Assembly (NCBI GenBank): GCA_009841145.1
Contig: VXMJ01000031.1
Location: 1 to 53,098, forward strand
Source of the DNA: Caldilineaceae bacterium SB0661_bin_34
GTDB lineage: Bacteria; Chloroflexota; Anaerolineae; Caldilineales; Caldilineaceae
Direction of reading: 5' to 3'
Length of the DNA: 53,098 bases
The notes under the pieces are model-generated. The model was not told where the DNA came from. It did no database searches and saw only the letters and a program-made list of their open reading frames with translations. Shown in pieces: positions 17,283 through 28,200 of this stretch; the stretch's first letter is position 1; the number at the start of each line of letters is the position of its first letter. The position numbers and the translations under genes are program-made.

Positions 17283-18047
17283 ATGTCTAGAATTCCCATC
17301 ATGGCCGGCAACTGGAAGATGAACCTGGGACCGGCGGATGCCGCGGTCCTGGCCCGGGACATCCTGCAGGAAACCGGTCAGGTGACCACTGTGGAACAGA
17401 TCCTTTGTCCTCCATTTGTGTCGTTGCACGCGGTCAACGATGCCATTCGCGGCAGCGTACTCCGCGTAGGCGCACAGAACGCCCATGCCGAGCCTGACGG
17501 AGCCTTTACCGGGGAAGTCAGCGCGCCCATGCTGACGGGACTGGTCGACTATGTGATCCTGGGCCACAGCGAGCGCCGCCAGTTTTGCCACGAAACCGAC
17601 GACGAGGTGAACGCGAAGCTCCATTCCGCACTCGAAGCCGGATTGGTGCCGATCGTCTGCGTTGGGGAAAGCCTTGAGGAAAACCAGGCCGGCCAAACCC
17701 GCGCAGTGGTGACCCGTCAAGTGCGGGGGGCCTTGGCCAACGTAACCAGCGTGGATGCCGAGCGACTGGTGATTGCCTACGAGCCGGTCTGGGCCATCGG
17801 CTCCGGCCTGGCCGCGACACCCGACGTGGCCGAGGAGGTATGCGGTGAAATCATCCGCATCCTGCTGGCGGACCTTTACGACGGAACCGTGGCCGAAACC
17901 ACCCGAATTCTGTACGGGGGCAGCACCAACCCGGGCAACATCGCCTCGTACATGGAATCGCCGGACATCGACGGTGCCTTGATTGGCGGTTCCGCACTGA
18001 AGAGCGATACGTACACTGCGATGGTGAGACTAACCGCCGGTGCCTGA
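17283..18047 (+). CDS. tpiA: Triosephosphate isomerase
   Basis: 254 residues, the usual length. Interconverts dihydroxyacetone phosphate and glyceraldehyde 3-phosphate. Active-site residues are all visible: Asn10 and Lys12 (MAGNWKMN), His95 (ILGHSERR) and Glu167 (AYEPVWAIGSG), then the phosphate loop LYGGSTNPGN and GALIGGSAL. The ATG follows GAGAGG. It stands 203 bp after the small operon gene and 27 bp before a membrane HExxH protein. Confidence 0.97.
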   Translation: MSRIPIMAGNWKMNLGPADAAVLARDILQETGQVTTVEQILCPPFVSLHAVNDAIRGSVLRVGAQNAHAEPDGAFTGEVSAPMLTGLVDYVILGHSERRQFCHETDDEVNAKLHSALEAGLVPIVCVGESLEENQAGQTRAVVTRQVRGALANVTSVDAERLVIAYEPVWAIGSGLAATPDVAEEVCGEIIRILLADLYDGTVAETTRILYGGSTNPGNIASYMESPDIDGALIGGSALKSDTYTAMVRLTAGA

Positions 18048-18074
18048 AACCGGACAGCAACATCTGCGGAGTCC

Positions 18075-18854
18075 ATGAGCGTTCCGACAGGTCTGAACGA
18101 GAGTGTCCTGTACCTGAGCCTGTTGGGCTATTGCCTTTACGCGTTGGGTTGGACCAACCAGCGAACCCAGAGGGGACTGTATCGTTTCCTGCTGATGTTG
18201 ACCGGCAACCAACAGGTGGCGGCCCTGATTCTCTTCCTTCTGTACCTGCCCGGGATCCTGCTGCACGAAGGCACCCATTGGCTTGCCGCCTGGCTGCTGC
18301 GGCTCAAGCCCCGCGCCTTCACCGTCTGGCCAACGTTGCGCGACAACACCCTGGAACTCGGAAGCGTCCAGATGGCCGAGACCGACATCTGGAGGGACAC
18401 TGCGGTGGGGCTGGCACCCCTGGTGGTCGGCAGTACGGCCATGGCCGTTATCGGAACACAAATCCTGTACGCCACGGAACTGGCCGAATTGGCGTTGGGC
18501 CTTCGCTTCGGCCAGATTGTCGACTGGTTCCGCGAAATGCTGGCGGTCCAGGACAGCACGTTGTGGCTGTACCTCCTGTTTGCATTCGGCAACGGCATGA
18601 TGCCAAGCGTCAGCGACCGCCGTTCCCTGCGCCTGGTCGTCTTCTATTTCGGGCTCGGGGTCCTGATGCTCGTGCTGGCGGATCTGCTATCCCGCCAAGT
18701 ATCCATTGACTGGCTACTGGCCGCTCTGGCGGGCACCGCCGCTCCCAGCCGCATATTGGTCAGCTGCCTGATGCTGGTCCTGTTGTTCGATTTCTGTTTG
18801 CTGGGTTTGTTGTCCGTGTACGACCTGCTGCTGAGCGGCCGCCAAACACAGTAG
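18075..18854 (+). CDS. Integral membrane protein with HExxH motif (M50-like)
   Basis: 259 residues with about six hydrophobic helices. H64-E65-G-T-H68 (LLHEGTHWLAAW) at the end of the second helix is an HExxH zinc-protease signature placed in a membrane, as in site-2-type peptidases. A later N-G-M-M-P-S-V-S-D segment (about 175-184) resembles the region supplying the third ligand. The protein is short for a full site-2 protease and has no PDZ domain, so a substrate cannot be proposed. It is the last gene of the glycolytic operon, ending 41 bp before a terminator hairpin. Confidence 0.75.
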   Translation: MSVPTGLNESVLYLSLLGYCLYALGWTNQRTQRGLYRFLLMLTGNQQVAALILFLLYLPGILLHEGTHWLAAWLLRLKPRAFTVWPTLRDNTLELGSVQMAETDIWRDTAVGLAPLVVGSTAMAVIGTQILYATELAELALGLRFGQIVDWFREMLAVQDSTLWLYLLFAFGNGMMPSVSDRRSLRLVVFYFGLGVLMLVLADLLSRQVSIDWLLAALAGTAAPSRILVSCLMLVLLFDFCLLGLLSVYDLLLSGRQTQ

Positions 18855-18895
18855 ACAATGCCCTGGCCTCCCGATCACCAACTACCCCAATGACG

Positions 18896-18925
18896 AAGGC
18901 CCGGTAATGCACCGGGCCTTTCCGT
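18896..18925 (+). terminator. Intrinsic terminator, probably bidirectional
   Basis: A perfect 10-bp stem AAGGCCCGGT/ACCGGGCCTT with loop AATGC is followed by TCC on the plus strand. It lies between convergent operons: the tpiA unit (plus) and trxA (minus). The T-tract is weak on both sides. Confidence 0.75.
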
Positions 18926-19002
18926 CGCACGAGGTGGTACCTCAGTTGCCAGTATCAGTCAAACTGCCCAACGAACTCCGGCCAACCGGCATGGAACCGT
19001 AA

Positions 19003-19329
19003 TCAACCGAGGTGCGGTGTGATGGCAGCCATCAACGCTTCCTTGGGCTTGAAGCCCACAATCCGTTCCACAGGCTGCCCATCCTTGAACAGGATGAGGG
19101 TCGGAATGCTGAAGACGCTGTGTGCCTGGGCTGTCTGCTGGTTCTCGTCCACATCCAGCTTGCCGACCACGAGCTGTTGCTCGTACTCGACGGCAACTTC
19201 TTCCAGCACCGGCGCAATCATCTTGCAGGGACCGCACCAGGGAGCCCAGAAATCCACCAGCACGGGTTTGTCTGAAGCCAAGACGTCGGTTGCGAACTCG
19301 CCGTCATTCAGTACTACAGGTGTTCCCAT
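19003..19329 (-). CDS. trxA: Thioredoxin
   Basis: 108 residues, the standard single-domain length. A cytoplasmic disulfide reductant. The redox centre is WCGPC at 31-35, preceded by LVDFWAP; the cis-proline is in [12 protein letters not shown], and G-x-K-P-K-E follows near the C-terminus. AGGAGAGG precedes the ATG at good spacing. It is monocistronic and converges on the glycolytic operon across a shared terminator. Confidence 0.97.
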   Translation of the reverse strand: MGTPVVLNDGEFATDVLASDKPVLVDFWAPWCGPCKMIAPVLEEVAVEYEQQLVVGKLDVDENQQTAQAHSVFSIPTLILFKDGQPVERIVGFKPKEALMAAITPHLG

Positions 19330-19685
19330 GATCCTCTCCTCTTTTCCGCGTGAACAAGCCCGAAGTATACAGTCCCGAAGTGGTGCCGCCCGGGATTCCG
19401 CGCAGTGGAACTGTTACGGATGCGTTGGTGTTGGCATGCGCCTGGACAGGGCACAACGCCTCCGCTTCCGATTTGCCAGCCATGTCCCCATACCCGATGG
19501 TTTCCAGTTCCCGGGCTTGGGTGGCCCGGGAACTGACAGGACTAGTGATTCAAGCTTGGCAAATCACGAGATTCCGTACATCGCCTGAGGATGGCGGAAT
19601 CCGTTCCATCACCTCGCAGACAGTTTCAAACTCCCTGATGCCAAACCAGGGTCCGCGGCCTGTCGAGACCCGAATCTCCGGGTAA
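19330..19685. other. Intergenic region between trxA and the reductase-sulfotransferase gene
   Basis: 356 bases. It should contain the trxA promoter (minus strand), though no clear promoter hexamers are seen. Its one clear structure is the hairpin listed at 19505-19535. A plus-strand open frame here has no ribosome-binding site and is probably not a gene. Confidence 0.5.
19505..19535 (-). terminator. Strong hairpin downstream of the PKS operon
   Basis: A perfect 12-bp stem CAGTTCCCGGGC/GCCCGGGAACTG with a 7-nt loop lies about 150 bp beyond the stop of the reductase-sulfotransferase gene, in its direction of transcription. There is no long T-tract, so the terminator role is tentative. Confidence 0.45.
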
Positions 19686-22190
19686 TTACAGTCGCGGCTG
19701 GTGAATGCCTCGATCGACAATGAAGGCGCGGTACCGTGCAAAGGCTTGGTCAACGTCGCCGGGGGTCAAGCCGTAGTCGGCCAGTTCATATTGGTGGCGT
19801 TGTTCGCTTTGGCGGCGCCTTGACTGCTGTATCAGCCAGTCGTCCATGGCTGCCACGGCCCGTGCCTCCAGGTTCCAACGGAAGTGGTCATACACTATTT
19901 CGACCGTGGCTAACGGGTCCTGAACTAGATCGTAATAACTCAGATCAAGCCACCGATGCTCCAGTTCAGGGTGCGCCAGCCGGAAATCCATGGCCCTGTT
20001 CATCATATCGGACATCAGCGCCAAGTGTTCACGGCCTTGTACATGGTCAGACAGCGGCTCCATGACAAGTGAGCGAACCCGTTCCACCAGACTGTTCCAC
20101 GAGCCCATGAACTGTCTGGGAGCGCGGTGCGTCTGGATGAACAAGGCATCTGGATATGTTTGAATGAGGGCTTCCAATTCCATCAAATGAAACGGCATTT
20201 TCAGCAGCCACTGCCTTGGAGGTTCCTGCTGCAACCGGTCGACATAAGCATGACGCTGAAGGATTCCGCGGTGGTGGTGACAATAGGGAACGGACATGTC
20301 GACATCCCCCAGCCAACAGGCATAGGAGGGTACGTGGTACCGAACCACATTGGTCCAACTGTGAAACGACATCCTCAAGAACGCGATTTCCTCTTCCGGC
20401 TCGTTGGGGTCGATGTAGTGCAGGTCCGAGAACAACTTCACGAGCCCGGAGGCCTGGACCGAGTCCTCAAAATACTGGACCCGGGGATCATCCGGAGTTC
20501 CCGCAATGCCATCGCGTGCGGCACTTATCTCTGCGGCCTGCACTGTTTCAAACCCCTGCAACACGCGGAAACGCGAATCCCGAGACAGCAATCGATGCAG
20601 CAACGTAGTTCCCGTGCGATGGATGCCGACGATGAACACCGGTTGGACAATGTCCGTTTCCACTATGCCTGGATACTGGATGCGGTCTGCCACTAACCGG
20701 GCGTTGTTGCGCAGGGCACGGCTCAGTTCCAGAATGATCCCGGTTCTGGCCGATTCCATGATTTGGGCCACAGGTGCCTGCAATGCCGCCACCAGTTGAT
20801 CCAACCCCGTTAGAAGCCAGCCAGGAAATGCTTCGTCGTACGTTGTTTCCAGCCGCCGGGCGTAGCGCTCGCCCTGTGCCGTCAGGCAGTTGAAGTCCAG
20901 ACGACTTTCCGGGCGCGGGTGCGGCCATTCGCCAGGATGGCTTCTCACCCAGTCATCGGCACGTCGGAGCAGGGTTAGAAGGCCGGGCCATTGGACGGGG
21001 CCTGGACAATCCGCACGTATGGCTTGGTCGCAGATGGGCTGCGAGTCCTGAGATTCGCGTTGACGGAACCAATAAGGTTCAAAATGGTCGAACAGGGGCC
21101 AAAGTCCGTGGAGCGGCGAACTTGCGCCTTTGGCGAGGCACAGCCGCTTGAAGGCAGCATAGGAGACTTCGCGGTGGTAGAAACCGAAGTCCCCAGGTTC
21201 AAGTTCACCGTACAGCAGGTTTGGATGGCAGCAATGATAGATGGTGTATTGCCGACGAGGATTCAGGGAAATGTCGGCGATCACCTTGCTGTGCACGTCG
21301 GCCGGTTCCGTGTTCCATTCGAAGACCATGCCGCGTGGCCGGGCTTCAACATCCGCCATGGCAGCAAAAAGGCGCGCCATGATATTGTCCGCATTGGCAA
21401 ACCCGTTCGTGGAGGTTGCCGTCTGGGGTAGTCGGAAAATGGCAAGCGGCAGTCCGGCGCGCTGCGCAATCAACAGGATTTGTTCAGCAGTCAGCTTGGT
21501 CCACGGATACCCGCTTAGACCCAACGGGAACACTCGCTTCATACTGTCCAGATCGGGTTGCATGTGGACTTCGATGCGACTGTCCCGAAACTCCCCTGCA
21601 AACCTGCAAAAATACTGGGGAAACAGTCCCAGGGTGGACACAAAGAACAGATGTTTGAAGCGCTGGCTCAGACACAGGTCGAGCACTGATCGCAGACCTT
21701 CAACATTCGTCGTGCGCACATTGGCATAGGAGGCGGCAAGTGCCACATCCGCGGCCACGTGGTAGACGGCATCGATCTGCTGGCAGAGGCCGGCGAAATC
21801 GGACAGTGCCAATCCAAATCGGCTATCGACCAGCTGCCCCGCCCACACCCGGAGGCGGGGCTCAAAGCCTTCGTCCCAAATTCCTGCCTCCTGCATGGCT
21901 CCGCACACGCGTTCGAAGCCGTGGTCGGAATCAGTGGCCCGAACTAGGCAGTGCACCACCCTGTCACTGTCCTGCCGCAGTAGATCCCGCAACAGAAACC
22001 GCCCCACGAATCCCGTAGCTCCGGTTAGGAACACCTCCTTGAAGTCCGGCGGTACCGCCGGAGACGCCAACTCCTCTTCGCTCACCCTGTTTCGAATGAA
22101 ACGGCGCATCGCCAGAATGTCTTGCTCACATGCAGGCGGCATTGTGCCGGCTAGGGGTGGCACAAGTACGGCAGTTTGGGACGACGGCAT
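19686..22190 (-). CDS. Thioester reductase-sulfotransferase fusion
   Basis: 834 residues with two enzymes in one chain. Residues ~50-380 form an NAD(P)-dependent thioester-reductase domain of the extended SDR type: Rossmann FLTGATGFVGRFLLRDLL (54-71), Ser185 in FFVSTLGLF, and the catalytic Y228-x3-K232 in SGYPWTKLTAEQ. Such domains release ACP-bound acyl chains as aldehyde or alcohol. Residues ~420-830 are a PAPS-dependent sulfotransferase: 5'-phosphosulfate loop VGIHRTGTTLLHRLLSRD (521-538) and a 3'-phosphate motif near THRAPRQFMGSWNSL. The ATG follows CCCGGAG, 68 bp after the PKS stop. The PKS has no thioesterase, so this protein is the likely off-loading and tailoring enzyme. The acceptor hydroxyl for sulfation is unknown. 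Confidence 0.9.
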   Translation of the reverse strand: MPSSQTAVLVPPLAGTMPPACEQDILAMRRFIRNRVSEEELASPAVPPDFKEVFLTGATGFVGRFLLRDLLRQDSDRVVHCLVRATDSDHGFERVCGAMQEAGIWDEGFEPRLRVWAGQLVDSRFGLALSDFAGLCQQIDAVYHVAADVALAASYANVRTTNVEGLRSVLDLCLSQRFKHLFFVSTLGLFPQYFCRFAGEFRDSRIEVHMQPDLDSMKRVFPLGLSGYPWTKLTAEQILLIAQRAGLPLAIFRLPQTATSTNGFANADNIMARLFAAMADVEARPRGMVFEWNTEPADVHSKVIADISLNPRRQYTIYHCCHPNLLYGELEPGDFGFYHREVSYAAFKRLCLAKGASSPLHGLWPLFDHFEPYWFRQRESQDSQPICDQAIRADCPGPVQWPGLLTLLRRADDWVRSHPGEWPHPRPESRLDFNCLTAQGERYARRLETTYDEAFPGWLLTGLDQLVAALQAPVAQIMESARTGIILELSRALRNNARLVADRIQYPGIVETDIVQPVFIVGIHRTGTTLLHRLLSRDSRFRVLQGFETVQAAEISAARDGIAGTPDDPRVQYFEDSVQASGLVKLFSDLHYIDPNEPEEEIAFLRMSFHSWTNVVRYHVPSYACWLGDVDMSVPYCHHHRGILQRHAYVDRLQQEPPRQWLLKMPFHLMELEALIQTYPDALFIQTHRAPRQFMGSWNSLVERVRSLVMEPLSDHVQGREHLALMSDMMNRAMDFRLAHPELEHRWLDLSYYDLVQDPLATVEIVYDHFRWNLEARAVAAMDDWLIQQSRRRQSEQRHQYELADYGLTPGDVDQAFARYRAFIVDRGIHQPRL

Positions 22191-22258
22191 GTGTCGCTCC
22201 GGGGAATACGGAAGGATGGTTGCACCGGCGACCTGTCCGGAGCCCGACGATGCAGGAC

Positions 22259-25200
22259 TCAGGACACTACCGCCTCGGGCGTCGCCAACGGAAAGTGATC
22301 TTCAGGTTCAGCGGCAAAAACTGATGGCCGACGCACCACCGTGCGGTTCAACCGCACGACTTCCTCCGGATTGTCGACTTCATCCTCGACCTGCCTTTCC
22401 GCAGCGCTGGACTTTCCGGTCACGATGGCTTCGGCCAGCGATAAACAGGTGGCTGTCGTCATCAACTCCAGGGCGCTGACCTGGAACTGGAACTGGGATT
22501 GGATATACGCGCCCAGTTCCGCAACCGAGATGGAATTGAGCCCGAAGGTGGACAAGGGATCGTCCACGCTGATGTCTTCATGGCCGCTGAGTTCCGCAAC
22601 CTTGGCCGTGATCTGTTTCACCACGTAGTCCACTGTGAACTGTCTGCCTGCATCAAGCCGGAATGCATCCGCATTGTTCACCAAGTGTCCGGTCCGCATG
22701 TAGGCCGGAGACGTCTGCGGCCAAGGCGGCTTCCGAAACAACGCGGTGATCAGGTGGTCATGATCGGGCCGTGCGCGCATGGCGTAGTCCAAATTGTACA
22801 GGCAGAAACGGGCACTGACCGGAGGCAAGCCGGAAGACTGGACCATGCGCAATACATGCAAGTTGCGGGCAGCCATGCCGACTTCCTTGATCGCGGCCGT
22901 ATTGAAAGACAGTCCCGGCAGTCCCCGACGCCGCCGCCATGCAGCCAAGCCATCGAGGAAGGCACTGGCGGCACTGTAGTTGGCTTGGGCAGGGTTGCCG
23001 AACGTCGAGGCCACGGAGGAAAACATCACAAAGTAATCCAGCGGACAATCGATGGTGGCACGGTGGAGATTCAGGGCGCCGCGGGCCTTGGGTGCAAAGA
23101 CCCTGGCCACGGATTCGCGTGGCATGTCCACCAACAAGTGATCATCGATGACTCCGGCCAGATGAAACACCCCCTTGAGCGGCCTGCTCAGGCCGGTGAT
23201 GCATCGGCGCACATCTTCTTCGCAGGCCACATCTGCTGTCACGATTTCAATCTCGTAGTCGAAGTCGATCTGCGATAGGTAACTCTCCTGGCGAATCCAT
23301 TCTACGGAGCGTCGCCGTTTCGGATCCCGGTCCATCAGTGTGAGATGGCGCGCGCCCGACACCACCAGGTAGGACAGCACATGCAGTCCGATGCCGCCCA
23401 GTCCCCCTGTCACCAGGTAGGTTGCATCCGGGTCCAGGTAGGGTTGCCGATCGGCTATCGACAACCCGGATTCCGATGGTCTCGGCGGTGCCTCCAGCAC
23501 CAGCTTGCCCTGATGCTGTCCGGACATCATCAGCCGCAAGGCCTCGGCGTACTTGTGATAGGGGAATACCGTCACGGGCAGTGGCGGCACCAAACCCTGT
23601 TCGAACAACTCCAGACAGGCACGGGAAATTTCGTGGGTCAGCCTGGGATCTTCCAGCATCAGGCGGTCGACGTCGATCGCGGCGAAACGCAGGTTCTTGC
23701 GGAAAACGAACATGTTGAGCGCGTTGTCAGCAAAGATGTCCACTTTGCCGATTTCGCAATGCCAGCCGCCGGGCCGCAGAGCCTCCAAACACAGCGCCAC
23801 ATGACGTCCCGACAGGGAATTCAACACGACGTCAACCCCCTCGCCACAGGTACGGTCCATGAGTCCGTCGTACCAGTCGAAGCTGTGCGAGTCGAACACC
23901 TCCCGCACCCCCAGGGCCCGTAGCTTATTCCGTTTTTCTTCGTTGCCGGCCGTCGCGTAAATCTCCGCCCCGACATGCTTGGCAAGGGCGATCGCGGCTA
24001 GGCCCACTCCGCCCATGGCAGAGTGGATCAGCACCCTCTGGCCCTTCCGGAGACGGGCCAAATGCATCAGCGCATAGTACGAGGTCGTGTACACGGACAG
24101 CACCGAGGCCCCTTGAATCAGGCTCAAGCACGAGGGCTTGCGGAACACGGTGTGTTGATGCACCACTACGCGGTCGGCAATGCACCCGCCCTTGGTGAAC
24201 ACGACTTCATCCCCCGGACGGTGCTGGAGTACACCTGCCCCGACCCGGCACACCATGCCGCTGCCCTCGATTCCGATTTCGGTCCCCAATGCCGACTGTT
24301 CGAACGCTGCGGGCGGCAGCATGTTCAGTGTCACCATGATGTCACGGAAGTTGAGCGCCGCAGCGGACATCTGTATTTCAACACTGTCATCGTCCAGTTC
24401 CGCAGGCTGGTAGGTCTTCATCTGGAGACCATCCAACTGTCCCGGATTGAAGACTGTGAGCTTGTAGCAGGCATCCTCGCCGGCCTGCAAGGGGGTGTAC
24501 AAGGCATCCTTGCTGACAACCCGGGGTGACCAGAGGCGTTGCTCCCGAACGGCCAGTTCACTTTCACGCAGATCGACACGCGCCAGTCGCTCAAGTACCG
24601 ACAAGTCCTCCTGCGAACCCAAGTCCACCAAGCGGAAGTCAAGCGCGGCGTCCGTGGCCACTTCCACAGCCATGCTGCGGACTGCGCCCCACAGAACCTG
24701 TGCGCGGGGATCCTCAACGTCCAGCACTGCGCCCTGCGTGACAACAGTGAGGCGACACGGGTTTGCTGCGATCCCCAAGCGACGGGTTACCAGGGCCTGC
24801 ACCAAAGCAATGAAACGGGCAACCACGCCCTCGCCTGTCGGATCGTTCGAATCCCTGCCGCAGAAGAAGTCGATTGCATGCAGTTCGTCCGCAAACGGCC
24901 ATTCGTCGAGCAACTCAAACTTGCTGGCTTCAAACAGTTCCGATCGCACGTGGTGCATGTGTGCATCGTTGAACCGGGCCGCCCAAGATGCCGCCCAACT
25001 CCCAGTCTCACCCAGAACCCACCTTGGTCCGGGGACTGGCACAATGTCGAAGTCTTCCCCATCGGCCGCGATGGCCCGCAGGACGGTGGCGTGTGTGCCG
25101 ACATGCAGCGTGGTCCATCCGGCATCGGGCACGACAACACATCCCGGCCTGTGCCGAACCACAGCCAGGCCCCCGGGTATCGCCAAGCGGTACAGGAGTT

Positions 25201-28200
25201 CCCAGCCTGCACGGTCCGTCGGGGCTTGTTCGCCGTGCAGCAACTGCAGTTCCGCGGTCTCTGGCCGCAGCGGCCCCTGCTCAAGCATGGACAGTATCTG
25301 ATCTTCAGGCGCGACGGGCTCAAACCGCAGGGCGGCGTCCCAGCGATGAAATTGGTCGAAGCAGGCCTGTGCAGTGTCGGGCCTGTCGGTCACCAGCCAG
25401 TACTCCATATGCCGGCCCAAGCCCGCCAGCGACTCTTCGCACAGGCGAAGCACGGTCTCTTCGGGTTCCCGACAGCCGGCCCATTCAACCACACGGATGA
25501 CCCGCCGTTCAGATCGACCCGTCCGCTGCAGGGCCTCGATGATGGCAGCAGGTTCGTCCTCGGCGATCCCCTCGGGACCCGTCGGGACATGGGCATCAGA
25601 CAGGAACTTGGGTTGCCATGACACCAGGTGCTTGCTTCGGGCCATGTCGTTCCAGTTGCTGTCGTGCGCAATCGTGTAGTAGTCGCCCAGGACCGCTATC
25701 AGTTCACCTGTCTCACGATCATAGAAACCGAGGTTGAGGTAGTGCGCCTGCCGTTGCTTGCTGGCAAGACTGGGCTGTCCAACTTCGTCCACCTCTCCCC
25801 AGATTTGCGACTGGTCCGGGATGAAGCAGGTGACGCGGGGCGAGGTCTGCGGCCGGAAGAAGGTCAGACGGGCAATTCGGTGCGGCATGGAGAACATGTC
25901 GGTGTGTGGCAACAGATTGTTGAGCAGCACCTGCAGAATGCCGTCCAGCATCGTCGGATTCACGACCATGCCTTCGTCCCGCCCATTGCTCCACCATTCT
26001 TCGTCCATCTCCAATTCGACCAGCATGTCGTTGGTGTTGGGGTCCTGCCAATAGCGTTGAACCGTCTGGAAGCTGGGTCCGTAGCTGAACGTGTTCTCCA
26101 GAACAACCTCGACCCTTTCGTAGAAGTCGCGTCCCTCAACGAGGTTGCCGAATTTGAATCGGTCCAAATTCAACTCCGACAAACTGCGGGGGATGCTGAG
26201 CTTCGGTTCCTTGTCCATAAGACGCACCCGACCACGGCTGTGGATTTCGCTCACCGCGTCTTTGTCGTACGTCCTGGAGGAAATGGTGAATGTAAACATG
26301 TCCGGCGCGTGCGGCACCGGAACCAGGTGAGTTTGTAGTCGAACCGCGACCTGGGGAATGGGACATCCCTTCAGGCATTCCAGATCTTCAATGTGGACCG
26401 GAACCCCTTCCAGGGCTTCCAACACCATCTCGGCGTAGCCGGTTGCAGGCATGATGCTGGAGCCGTAAATCCGGTGCTCGGCCAACCAGGGAAAGTCGTT
26501 GACGGACAGTCTGGTTTCAAAGAGAAGAGAGTCGCTGGCCACCCGGCGCCCTACCATTGGACCATGGGAATTCTCTCCTTGTTTCAGCAGCACCTCGTCG
26601 TCGATAAACGGATCCATGGCCGTGCTCTCATCCCTCGGATGAGCCGGCAGAAGATGGGCAATGGGTTGCGGACGCGGATACTGGGAGCGGAAGTCCAACG
26701 AAATGCCTGCCTCGAACAGATGGCCCAATGCTCGATGGAAGTCGAGACCCGGATCCGAATCCCGCATCAATGTCGGTTGGCACACGGATGTGGCGGAGCT
26801 GGATTGCAAGCACTGGGCGATCGTGCCCTGCAGCGCACTGTGGGGTGCGACCTCCAAGATGACCCCGGAGCGGAAGTCGCGCAGAATCGACTCCAGTGCC
26901 GCCCCGAACCGCACAGGTTGCCGGATGTTGCCCCACCAATATGCACTGTCCAGCACATCCACCTTGCCGCCCGTGACCGACGAGATCATGGGCACATCGG
27001 CGTCGTATTCGCGCTCGTCGAGAAATGCCAGCGATGCCAAGACATCCTCACGGATCGGATCCATGGCGCGCGAATGAAAGGCGATGTTGCCAGGTATTAG
27101 TTGATGCTGGAGATTGCGCCGCTCCAGCTGCTCAATGATGGGCGCAAGTTCCGCTTCACTGCCACAAACGACAGTGCTGACCGGAGAATTCTCACAGGCA
27201 ATCTCAACCGGCGCCGCGCCGTTGCGGTCCGACAAGGGAAGATCGCGCACACTGCGCAGCAGGTCCTCCACGCCAGGCCGATCCAGGCCAACGACCAGCA
27301 TGCGCCCGGAACCGGCCGTGCGCTGCTGCAACGTGGCGCGATGGTAGACAAGCCGCGTCGCCTCCGCCAGTGAAAGGGCACCACAGGCGTAAGCCGCGGC
27401 CACTTCGCCGGAGCTGTGTCCCACCACACAGTCCGGATGTGCACCCCAAGTCTTGAACATCTCCAGCAAGGCACACTGAATCATGAACGTGACGGGCTGC
27501 GCCAGTTCACATTCGTCCAGAGCGGCCTGTGGAGCCGTGAAACAGGCATTGCGCAGCGATGTCTCCGAGTGTGTACGCCAATGGTCCTCCACGGCATCAA
27601 CGACACGCCGGAAAACGGGATGGGCTGCGTAGAGTTCGCGTCCGCATCCAGCCCACTGCGTACCCTGACCCGTGAACACCATGACCAATGGTTGTTCCTC
27701 CTCATCCACGGTGGCGACTAGCCCGGGGTCTTGGCCAAACGCTTCCAACGCCTCAAGCAGATGGTCCCTGCTGCGGACCGCAAAGGCTGTCCGGGCCGGA
27801 AAATGGGTACGCCTCCGCGAAAGGTTCCCCGCCAGCGTGTAGAGATCCCAGGAATGAGGCCGAATGGCTTCCTGCAGATCCCGTGCGGTCTCGACCAACA
27901 TGCGGGGGGTGCGAGCGGACAGGGGAATCATGGTTCCGGCATTGGCCGCCAGCGCTACCGACCAGACACGCGGTTCCCGGGGCCGGTACTCGCTCACCAC
28001 GCAATGACCATTGGCCCCTCCGAAGCCAAAGGAGTTGATTCCGACCACAGCGGGCCGCTCGGCAAACGGTTCGCAGGCTGTCAGTACTTGCATGTTGCCC
28101 CGTTCGAAGTCGATCTCGAGATTCGGTGCGTTGAAATTCTTCGAAATTGGTGCGAACGTCCGTTCCTGCATCATCAAAATCGTCTTGAGCAGGGCACAGT

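Noticed and set aside
19350..19685. 111-codon plus-strand frame between trxA and the sulfotransferase gene
   Set aside because: No ribosome-binding site, no recognisable sequence, and it contains the strong hairpin at 19505-19535.
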